DNA of 64,000 bases from Microbacterium profundi (GTDB lineage: Bacteria; Actinomycetota; Actinomycetes; Actinomycetales; Microbacteriaceae), in contig NZ_JPSY01000004.1 of NCBI RefSeq assembly GCF_000763375.1, positions 212,472 to 276,471 of the forward strand, in the 5' to 3' direction. This document shows, piece after piece, positions 57,716 to 64,000 of this stretch. The translations under genes and the position numbers were made by a program. The notes below the pieces were generated by a model. That model was not told the origin of the DNA, ran no database searches, and saw only the letters and a list, made by a program, of their open reading frames with translations. Each line of letters starts with the position of its first letter. Position 1 is the first letter of the stretch.

Positions 57716-59433
57716 CACGCGTCCTTTCCTGCGAGTGCGCCGTCTCCGGCTGCTTCAGCGTTCTTGATCGCGCTCTCCGTCTCGATCATGATCTCGGTCT
57801 CCGCGGTGTCGAACTCACCTGTGCGCTGCTTGATGAGTTCGAAGTCGAATCGTCTCGTCTTGTTCAGCATCGTGATCGCCACGCACACGATCGTGCTGAC
57901 CGCATAGGCCACGAGCGATCCGGAAAGCACCGGATAGGTGTGCAGGAAACCGATCGCGAACGGGGCGGATGCCACGATCGAGACGGCTCCGACGCCGATG
58001 GCGACCTTCAGCCCGAAGAACCCGAACGACATGAGTGCCAGCACGACACCGATGCCGATCACCGACAGCACATCACTGACGATGCCGAGTCCGCCTGACA
58101 GATCGACCCACTCGAAGCGCACGGGGAGGAACGCGGCGAGGGCGGCGATGACGGCGACGCTGAACGCCACGTTGGTGACGCGGTTCCAGTAGAAGCTCGC
58201 GATCACCGGGAAGACGAGCGCGCCCCACATGGCTCCCACGAATACCAGCAGGTCGAGGATGTTGAACTGCATCGACGCGAAGCCGAGTGCTGCCGCTGTT
58301 GCACCGACCATGGTCAGTCGCCCCACCAGGAGCATCGTCTTCGGGTTCGCGTTCTTCTTGCCTGCGATGTTCTGACCGTAGATGTCGGCCATCATGATCG
58401 ACGAGAGCGCCGTCATGTCGGCATCCGCCGTCGATGACAGCGAGCCGATGATCATGACGAAGAACACGCAGATCAGCAGCGGGCTGAGGTAGGTCGCGGC
58501 CATCTGCGGGATCAGGTTGTTGACGTCGCCGTCCATCGGCTGGACTCCGGCGTACAGCGCGATGACGCCCAGCATTCCGACGCCGATGATGGTCGCGCCG
58601 TAGCCGACGGTCGCGGTGATGAACGTCTTCTTGATGAGGTCCTCACGAACAGCGAACAGCCGCTGTGCGATCGTCTGGTTCCCGATCGCGTAGGCGAGCA
58701 CCGCAGCGATGTACGGTGCGCCCTGGTTGAAGAACGCGTCGGAGGAGAAGAAATCGCCCTGCTGCGGTGTCAGGTTGGAAGCACCGGTGACGAACAGGTC
58801 GGGGCCGCCGGCGGCGAAGAAGATCACCGGGATGATGATCGCCACCGCGCCGAGCATCGCCAGCACCTGGGCGAAGTCGGTGAGCACCGACGCACGGAAG
58901 CCCGACCACAGCGTGTAAGCCAGAACACCGATCGCGATCGCGACGATGCCCTGGGTGAACGTGAACGGCGACAGCATCGCGATGAGCGCACCGCCGGCGA
59001 TCAGGTTCGATGTGAGGCTGATCAGGCTGCCCAGCACGTTGGAGCCGGCGAGCATGAGCTGACTCGAGCGGCCGTGCCGCGCGAACATGACCTCGGCGAT
59101 CGTGTGCGCCTTCGGAGCCACCTTGCGGATGCGGCGGCCGAAGGGGTAGATGAGCAGGATCATCAACGCTCCCCAGAGCCCGTAGTGGATGGGGCCGGAG
59201 ATCCCGTAGGTGTAGCCGGACGTGGCCGAGGCGTACATCGATGACGCCCAGATCCAGGTCGCCGTCATGGATGCGGCCGATATGCCGAAGCCGATCTTGC
59301 CGCCGCCGGTCATGTAGCCGTCGGCGTTCTCCTTCTTACGGGAGATGCGGATCGACATGTACAAGCTGCCGCCGAAGAAAAGCAGCATGAGCAGGACCAC
59401 GATCGGTCCTGAGAGTGTTTGGAGGTCTCCCAC
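57715..59433 (-). CDS. Sodium:solute symporter (SSS family)
   Basis: A 572-residue protein with about 13 membrane helices. ATWIWASSMYASATSGYTYGISGPIHYG near the N terminus and SLSSTADADMTALSSI, which carries the Na+-site residues, identify the family. SSS proteins use the sodium gradient to import sugars, proline, urea, pantothenate or other solutes; the substrate cannot be read here. The charged C-terminal tail is cytoplasmic. A very long, apparently untranslated region precedes the start. Confidence 0.9.
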   Translation of the reverse strand: MGDLQTLSGPIVVLLMLLFFGGSLYMSIRISRKKENADGYMTGGGKIGFGISAASMTATWIWASSMYASATSGYTYGISGPIHYGLWGALMILLIYPFGRRIRKVAPKAHTIAEVMFARHGRSSQLMLAGSNVLGSLISLTSNLIAGGALIAMLSPFTFTQGIVAIAIGVLAYTLWSGFRASVLTDFAQVLAMLGAVAIIIPVIFFAAGGPDLFVTGASNLTPQQGDFFSSDAFFNQGAPYIAAVLAYAIGNQTIAQRLFAVREDLIKKTFITATVGYGATIIGVGMLGVIALYAGVQPMDGDVNNLIPQMAATYLSPLLICVFFVMIIGSLSSTADADMTALSSIMMADIYGQNIAGKKNANPKTMLLVGRLTMVGATAAALGFASMQFNILDLLVFVGAMWGALVFPVIASFYWNRVTNVAFSVAVIAALAAFLPVRFEWVDLSGGLGIVSDVLSVIGIGVVLALMSFGFFGLKVAIGVGAVSIVASAPFAIGFLHTYPVLSGSLVAYAVSTIVCVAITMLNKTRRFDFELIKQRTGEFDTAETEIMIETESAIKNAEAAGDGALAGKDA

Positions 59434-60029
59434 CGGGTGTTCTCACTTTCTCGTCTTTGATGCGGCACGGCCGCTGGTCGAAGGAGAAAGTGCCCGCTAA
59501 GTGGGGGAGAGGGAGGTCAGAGGTTGGGTGGACATCGAGAGATCTGATGCTGTCAGCATGGCGAACGAACCTGGACCACTGAGGCGCATGGCAGCGCACA
59601 GACGAGAGGCCCGGGGTGCGGCTCCTTTCCGGTCGTCCACGTTCGGGCACGCCGATTGCCGGCGCATCCTCAGCGGGAGTCGAATGATCGCGGGGCGCGC
59701 AAGTCGGGCGCGCGTCGCGTGAGAGCGCACAGTGCGCTCCCTGCTCATGCATGCACGAGCATCCTTTCCACCATAGCAAGTTCCCAGGGGACTGCCGATT
59801 TCGGGCGGATCAGGTGAATGCCGAAGGATCAGGCGTGCGTCTCAGACGCAAGAAGCCCTCGGGAACCGAGGGCTTCTTCATGGTGGACCTCCGTAGAGAG
59901 TTTGAGAACCCCTGCCCACACCTGAAAACCTTGTCTTTGCGCAGGTCACGGGGCTTGTACGACCATGACCAGCGCTCATCGGAGCCTACAGTCTTCGACT
60001 CCAGGGGTCGAGTGGTGCGATCACTTGAG
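59434..60029. other. Long non-coding gap before symporter; palindromes
   Basis: About 600 bases between the symporter start (minus) and the HTH gene (plus) without a supported gene. GAGCGCAC-A-GTGCGCTC at 59723-59739 is a perfect 8-bp inverted repeat and a good operator candidate. A TATGGT box near 59765-59775 on the minus strand could be a -10, which would give a symporter leader of about 330 bases. An 83-residue frame inside (59497-59748) is arginine-rich with no ribosome site and is not called. I cannot match a riboswitch class. Confidence 0.45.
59850..59878. terminator. Hairpin terminator in the long gap
   Basis: AAGAAGCCCTCGG at 59850-59862 pairs with CCGAGGGCTTCTT at 59866-59878 across 3 bases. 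It is a strong bidirectional terminator, which implies a transcript ends here although no gene is evident on either side. Confidence 0.85.
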
Positions 60030-60359
60030 ATGGCTCAAACCCTGCTACGGCCCGAGCAGGTCGACGACCTGGTGGCGCAGTACCGCGAGGGCGCGACGCT
60101 CGTGGAGCTGGCGTCCCTGTTCGGAGTGAACCGCCGCACGGTCGCCAGCCACCTCACCCGGCGGGAGGTGACGATCCGCCGTGGACGGTTCGATCCTTCC
60201 CGCATCCACGAAGCAGCCGACCTCTACCTCAGCGGGTTGACGCTGGTAGAGGTCGGCGTGAAGGTCGGGGCGGGGCCTCAGGCAGTCCGGCGAGCGCTCG
60301 CTTCGCACGGCGTAATGATCCGTCCTGGTGGGCGCCGTGGTTCCCGGATCACTGCGTAG
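60030..60359 (+). CDS. Small protein with two helix-turn-helix units
   Basis: A 109-residue DNA-binding protein. Two HTH-like units are visible: LVELASLFGVNRRTVASHL at residues 25-43 and LVEVGVKVGAGPQAVRRAL at residues 72-90, separated by a basic stretch (TIRRGRFDPSR). It resembles the C-terminal HTH part of resolvase/invertase proteins without the catalytic domain, which suggests an origin in a mobile element (inference). The start at ATG 60030 is preferred; an ATG at 59880 would add 50 residues of doubtful sequence. Confidence 0.75.
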   Translation: MAQTLLRPEQVDDLVAQYREGATLVELASLFGVNRRTVASHLTRREVTIRRGRFDPSRIHEAADLYLSGLTLVEVGVKVGAGPQAVRRALASHGVMIRPGGRRGSRITA

Positions 60360-60438
60360 GGGGCTTCGATAGCGGAGAGCGATGATCAGGACTTGTTCGA
60401 CCCGCGCTCCTATCCAACTCTTGGTTGCTAGCCGGGGA

Positions 60439-62958
60439 TCACGAGACCAAGCCGTTCGGCCAGTGCTCCCGGTGTGTCTTCGCGATCTTGCGCAGGTTAC
60501 CTCGGACGACTCTCAGTTCTGCCGTCGACGGCACGTCGTCGTCGTGGTTCCCAGGATTCAGGACCGTCGCAAAGGTGTTCCATTGACCCTTCTCCCCGTT
60601 ATCAAGAGCGAAACCGCGGACGAGCGGGACGAGTTGCCCCAGCATTGATGCCTCGGCATCGACGTCCGCGACCGAGCAGGCTGCACCGGCCTGAGTACGC
60701 CCGGTAGCGATGATCTGCTTCGCAAGGCGCTCTGCCGCCGAACGATAGCTTCCGCACGCGGCCCTGCGGCCGCGTGCAGTTGGTGCGTTGAGATTGTCCT
60801 CAGCATCCAGCATCAGTCGGCTAAACATGTCGGACGTCTGTGTCGGCACAGTACCGGCCCTGGGATCGACAAGATTCAGTTCATACGCAATCAGTCCACG
60901 ATGGTCGTGATTGCTCATTGTCCAGTCAGCCAGTCTGCTGTCGTAAGTAGTCAAGATGACCTGCACACCATCATCGAGAAGCTTCGCAATGGTGTTCTGA
61001 ACGAAGGTAAGTCGGTGGTCAGGGTCGCTTCCAGGGATGGGATCGTCGAGGACCACTACCGGTGAGTCAAGGAGTTCGATGCGTGCCAGGAAGATCGACA
61101 GGCCGAGCGCGTTCAACTGTGAGTCACTGTAAACGCCGAGCGCGTCGCGCACGACCGGCGATGTTCCCGCTTCGGCGTGCAGTGCGGCTATCAAGTTTAC
61201 GAAGCGAGTGCCGCCGGCACGTGTTCGCGCACCCACGAAGTCGACCAACTCGTCAGGACGGATCGTCAGCCACCAAGACTTGATGGTGTCGCTCATCTCG
61301 GCGAAGCGCGCGTCGAGCAGCTCGACCGAAGCATCCTGAAGTGCCTTCTCGGCCGCTTTCGCCCGGGCCAATGCGCGTTGCCGCTCGGATGATCTGATCA
61401 CGTCACCTGCGAGCTCCGCCACTCCGTCGAGCAGCGTCAGCAACTGCCGATGATCAGCGATCCCAGCACGTTCCTCGATGACCGGCGCGATTGCAGTTTC
61501 AAGCGCGGAGGCGGCTTCCGCGTGCAACTCGCGCTTCGTGCGTACAGTATCGAGAGTTGTACGCAGGCCGCCGAAGGCCGCTTCAATGTCAGTCGGGTAC
61601 TCTCGTCGCTCGATCGCAAGTCGCAGAGTGGCGATCGCTTCACGGACTTCGCGCCCCGCGGTGACGAGCGCCTGCGTGGAATCGGTCAGAGCTGTCGCAG
61701 CGGCATAGGCGTCTCGGACGAGTGTGGGCCGAAGGCCCCAGTCCTGAAGTTTCGCCGCCAGCGCGTTGAGCTCGGTCTCCGACAGGCTGCCAGTGCTAGG
61801 CATGCCTGCACGCACGAACTCTGCGAGGGCCGTGAGCGTCTCGCCTGCTCGGTCAATGGATGCGAGTGTCGTGGCGGCGGTCTGATCAAGATTTGAAGCG
61901 TGGCCTAGCTCGGCTCTCATCGTGTCAATGCGCGCTGGTGTCAGCGCTTCCGGCGTCGCGCAGACCGGACAGTCTGCGGGAGCAGTTAGCTCCGCGAACT
62001 CATGCACTCGCAGGACTGCTGCGAAGATGGGCAGCAGGCGGGCGACTTCCTCCTCAATCGAGGCAAGCGCCTCCCTGTAGGAAGTTGTGTCGGGCACCTC
62101 GAGTTCGACTGAGGGAAACGGCGCTGCAACAAACTGTGCGATCGGGAAGAGCGCCTCCGCCTTGGCTCTAGCGCGGGTCTCAAGTCCGGTCTTGGCGTCG
62201 GCAAGAGTTGAGTAGTGCTCTCCCGTAGCTGCTCCGGCCGCCTCACGTAACTCTGCGGACAAAGCGTCCGTGACCGCGCCAGCACCGGAGGATGCGGTTC
62301 TGGCGATGGTTTGGAGACGACTCCGTGCGTCAGAGAGGTCCGTAGGTAGCGTCGCCACCCTCTGGAGCCACGGTCCATCGGGCTCTTGTTCCAGGTGCTT
62401 GCGTGCTTCGGCGACTCGTGCACGTAGCAGGTCGAGGTCACTGAGGGACAGAAGCGACTTGAAGTATGAGACTCGTTGCTTGGGTTCCGTCGAAAGGGCG
62501 TGGCGAAGGATGTGCTGCAGCAGGACGGGAGCGCGCACCGGCGGGTCGGCCAGCATGAGCCCGACACTCGACAGGTCACTGACCTCGTTCCCGTCGACGA
62601 GGAGCCGACTCTCGCATTCCGCCCCTCGGCCAAAGTCACCGGTCAAGATCCGCCGAACACGGTGGAGCGAACCGTCAGCAGTACGCACTACAGCTTCCAC
62701 GAAGACCTCATCGTCGCCCTCAGGGAGATGAGCATTTCGTAGGCTGTCGTTGTACTCAGCCTTCGCACCACCAAGAAGCTCCCGGCGACTGCTATAACCC
62801 GACAGCAAAAACTCCACAGCCTCGGCCAGGCTGGTCTTACCCTGGCTGTTGCCGCCGTGAGCCACCGTCAGGGGCGCGTCCAGTTCGAAGTGGGCAGGCA
62901 CCGTGCCGAAAGCTCTGAAACCGCGTACGTCGATCGAGACGATGCTGGTTCTGCTCAT
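60439..62958 (-). CDS. Rad50/SMC-like ATPase with zinc-hook motif, RloC-like layout
   Basis: An 839-residue protein. Walker A GGNSQGKTS is at residues 35-43, an ABC-type signature region around YSDSQLNALGLSIF at 610-623, and Walker B VVVLDDP at 634-640. Between them lies a helical region with a CPVC motif at residues 330-333, which would pair two molecules through zinc. The C-terminal 120 residues contain R739-x3-E743 in GSYRSAAERLAKQ and H805 in NPGNHDDD. That order resembles RloC, an anticodon nuclease using Arg, Glu and His with an ATPase and zinc hook. It could also be another SMC-type defence or repair ATPase. It sits in accessory DNA beside an IS remnant. Confidence 0.75.
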   Translation of the reverse strand: MSRTSIVSIDVRGFRAFGTVPAHFELDAPLTVAHGGNSQGKTSLAEAVEFLLSGYSSRRELLGGAKAEYNDSLRNAHLPEGDDEVFVEAVVRTADGSLHRVRRILTGDFGRGAECESRLLVDGNEVSDLSSVGLMLADPPVRAPVLLQHILRHALSTEPKQRVSYFKSLLSLSDLDLLRARVAEARKHLEQEPDGPWLQRVATLPTDLSDARSRLQTIARTASSGAGAVTDALSAELREAAGAATGEHYSTLADAKTGLETRARAKAEALFPIAQFVAAPFPSVELEVPDTTSYREALASIEEEVARLLPIFAAVLRVHEFAELTAPADCPVCATPEALTPARIDTMRAELGHASNLDQTAATTLASIDRAGETLTALAEFVRAGMPSTGSLSETELNALAAKLQDWGLRPTLVRDAYAAATALTDSTQALVTAGREVREAIATLRLAIERREYPTDIEAAFGGLRTTLDTVRTKRELHAEAASALETAIAPVIEERAGIADHRQLLTLLDGVAELAGDVIRSSERQRALARAKAAEKALQDASVELLDARFAEMSDTIKSWWLTIRPDELVDFVGARTRAGGTRFVNLIAALHAEAGTSPVVRDALGVYSDSQLNALGLSIFLARIELLDSPVVVLDDPIPGSDPDHRLTFVQNTIAKLLDDGVQVILTTYDSRLADWTMSNHDHRGLIAYELNLVDPRAGTVPTQTSDMFSRLMLDAEDNLNAPTARGRRAACGSYRSAAERLAKQIIATGRTQAGAACSVADVDAEASMLGQLVPLVRGFALDNGEKGQWNTFATVLNPGNHDDDVPSTAELRVVRGNLRKIAKTHREHWPNGLVS

Positions 62959-63155
62959 GGGGTTCGCCAGCTCTCGACAATCGTGCCGATAGCCTCATCC
63001 AACTGATCGACCGACGCGGCCGTCGCGACCGCATCGAGGAGCGCGTGAGCGTCTGCCTTCGCGGGCGTGGCATGCCCAAGCAGCGCAGTCAGCGGCTCCA
63101 GGTTGGGCAACAGTTCGGACACCCACAACAGTGTAGTGAACGGACCCGCACTCAC
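62955..63155 (-). CDS. Small protein coupled to the ATPase, possibly truncated
   Basis: A 66-residue soluble, alanine-rich helical protein (PAKADAHALLDAVATAASVDQLDEAIG). It starts at a GTG that overlaps the upstream stop by 4 bp and overlaps the ATPase start by 4 bp. No domain is recognised. It may be the surviving C-terminal part of a larger partner of the ATPase, since the sequence starts abruptly in mid-domain and an insertion remnant lies upstream; or a genuine small partner. Confidence 0.5.
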   Translation of the reverse strand: MSAGPFTTLLWVSELLPNLEPLTALLGHATPAKADAHALLDAVATAASVDQLDEAIGTIVESWRTP

Positions 63156-63541
63156 CTGTGAAGCAACGGCTCGGTACCAGCTGCGGCGTGGCCCCTCGAC
63201 TGGCTCGCATCGTCGTCTCGCCGCCCACCGTGTCGCGCGGCGGCCTCAGCGATGCTCGCGCGCACCAACAGGAGGAGGCTCGTGGGGCCCATGATGATGA
63301 ACTTGAGTGCGTTCCAGCATGCCCACAGGACGATGAGGTTGAGCCAGCCGGGGCCGCCGTCGGCTGCCGAGCTAGAGCAGATGCTGGCGATCAGGATGTA
63401 TGGAAGCGCGACCAGCATCGCGGGTATCCCCCACTTGAGTCCGCGACGTGTGCGGATGGCAGCGAGCAGTCGGTTGCTCGGCATGTAGCGGTGCAGGTAG
63501 TCGCGGGTGCGAACGCTGATCGTCCAGATAAGGCGGAACAT
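63152..63541 (-). CDS. Membrane protein of the type often labelled sulfate permease, altered C terminus
   Basis: A 129-residue protein with an N-terminal FRLIWTISVRTRDYLHRYMPSN segment, then RRGLKWGIPAMLVALPYILIASIC and two further membrane helices. Small proteins of this type recur in actinobacterial mobile regions and carry the label sulfate permease without proof. The last 25 residues (from about RHGGRRDDDASQ) look unlike the family's usual basic tail, so the 3' end may be a fusion with unrelated sequence. It runs into the small ORF with a GTGA overlap. Confidence 0.65.
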   Translation of the reverse strand: MFRLIWTISVRTRDYLHRYMPSNRLLAAIRTRRGLKWGIPAMLVALPYILIASICSSSAADGGPGWLNLIVLWACWNALKFIIMGPTSLLLLVRASIAEAAARHGGRRDDDASQSRGHAAAGTEPLLHR

Positions 63542-63585
63542 GACGGGCCTCTCGTCACACGTGTTACTCCGTCGAGGAGGCAGAA

Positions 63586-63612
63586 TGAACCGTCCCAGGT
63601 TCTGTGCCGCTT
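63586..63612. repeat. Right terminal inverted repeat of the IS3 element
   Basis: TGAACCGTCCCAGG begins at 63586, with the TG end typical of IS3-family termini, directly after the transposase stop. Only this end of the element is in the window, so the inverted repeat cannot be confirmed by its partner. Confidence 0.6.
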
Positions 63613-63940
63613 CTATGCGGGTTGCGGCTCTCGGGTGATGGCCGCGTAGTAGGTCGCCTCGAACTCGTCGGGGCTGACCATTCCGAGGCTACCGTGGAGC
63701 CTTCGGTTGTTGTACCAGTCGACCCAGCCGCCGGTCGCGAATTCGACGTCCGCGATCGTCTTGTACGGGCCGTCGTGGAAGATCGTCGTGCGCACGCACT
63801 CGGCCTTGTAGAGGCCGTTGATCGTCTCCATGAGGGCGTTATCGTACGCATCGCCGACGCTCCCGATCGATGGCGCGATGCCGTCGAGGGCGAGCCTTTC
63901 GGTATATGCCACAGCGGTATATTGACTTCCCGCGTCGCTA
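63613..63940 (-). pseudogene. IS3-family transposase OrfB, C-terminal fragment
   Basis: The frame carries the end of the retroviral-integrase-type domain: DAGSQYTAVAYTERL, then SVGDAYDNALMETINGLYKAE with the catalytic Glu, then WVDWYNNRRLHGSLG. A GTG at 63912 would give 99 residues, but family sequence continues in frame upstream to about 63940, where the expected HSDAG becomes NSDAG and unrelated palindromic DNA begins. The N-terminal two-thirds, including the first catalytic Asp, are gone. It cannot move the element by itself. Confidence 0.85.
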
Positions 63941-64000
63941 TTAAGCCGAATTCGGCTTAACTCGGATTATGCCGAGGTTTTCGTTAAGCCGAGGATTCGT
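63941..64000. mobile_element. Palindrome-rich end of another element interrupting the IS
   Basis: TTAAGCCGAATTCGGCTTAA at 63941-63960 is a perfect 20-bp palindrome. CTCGG and CCGAG at 63961-63976 form a second, and TTAAGCCGA returns at 63984-63992. The sequence is more AT-rich than its surroundings and starts exactly where transposase similarity ends, so it is probably the terminus of an inserted element. Repeated arm-like sites suggest a tyrosine-recombinase element (inference). The window ends here. Confidence 0.55.

Noticed and set aside
59497..59748. 83-residue minus-strand protein in the long gap
   Set aside because: Arginine-rich with no ribosome site or recognisable pattern; more likely leader RNA.
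59434..59760. Known riboswitch (guanidine, glycine, SAM or ydaO classes) before the symporter
   Set aside because: I compared the sequence with the conserved cores I remember and found no match.
59434..64000. Prophage
   Set aside because: No capsid, terminase, portal or integrase gene is visible; only IS and ATPase genes are.

Overview
This window is a high-GC actinobacterial chromosome segment, most likely from Microbacteriaceae and probably Microbacterium or a close relative. The evidence is WhiA, RbpA, two ClpP paralogues, the DUF4233 and DUF4031 proteins, a translational T-box in front of ileS, and strongly GC-biased codon use. I compared nothing against a database; all family names come from motifs and remembered family features.

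Layout. Positions 1-6700 carry the uvrC end, rapZ, whiA and sodA, then the glycolytic run gap-pgk-tpiA with secG and rbpA. Next come a membrane-anchored HEVGH protein on the minus strand, two tRNAs (Gly-TCC and Pro-TGG), tig, and clpP1-clpP2. Positions 11.5-15.9 kb hold a deoxyribose catabolic operon (SorC-type regulator, deoC, a full-length ALDH and a half-length ALDH). A decayed HigBA module follows, with a dead toxin and an intact antitoxin, then clpX with a Nudix gene, an internally deleted epoxide-hydrolase-like gene, and a Dcp peptidase. A repeat array and valS (minus strand) precede a peptide-type ABC transporter with a fused double ATPase. Then come cstA with a CC-terminal small protein and an ArsA-like ATPase, a pentapeptide-like protein, and a DUF559 nuclease gene bracketed by two copies of a 79-bp palindromic element.

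Positions 34.9-41.4 kb hold T-box-ileS-folC-DUF4233-ndk and VKOR. Positions 41.7-51.9 kb hold RNase E/G, DUF4031, rplU-rpmA-obg-proB-proA, then nadD, a repeat-rich membrane protein, rsfS and an SDR. A CitA/CitB-type two-component system (minus strand) faces the tctCBA tricarboxylate transporter. A sodium:solute symporter with a 43-residue small partner closes the core region.

From about 59.4 kb the content turns accessory: a long gap, a double-HTH protein, a large Rad50/RloC-like ATPase in an overlapping operon with a small ORF and a membrane protein, and an IS3-family remnant. The remnant is cut at its 5' side by sequence rich in TTAAGCCGA palindromes.

The most unusual features are the palindrome-bracketed DUF559 gene (third repeat copy at 11.35 kb), the RloC-like ATPase locus, the toxin-less HigA with a leaderless promoter, the deleted epoxide hydrolase with a 12-bp minisatellite, and a dispersed repeat that became part of the IleRS N terminus.
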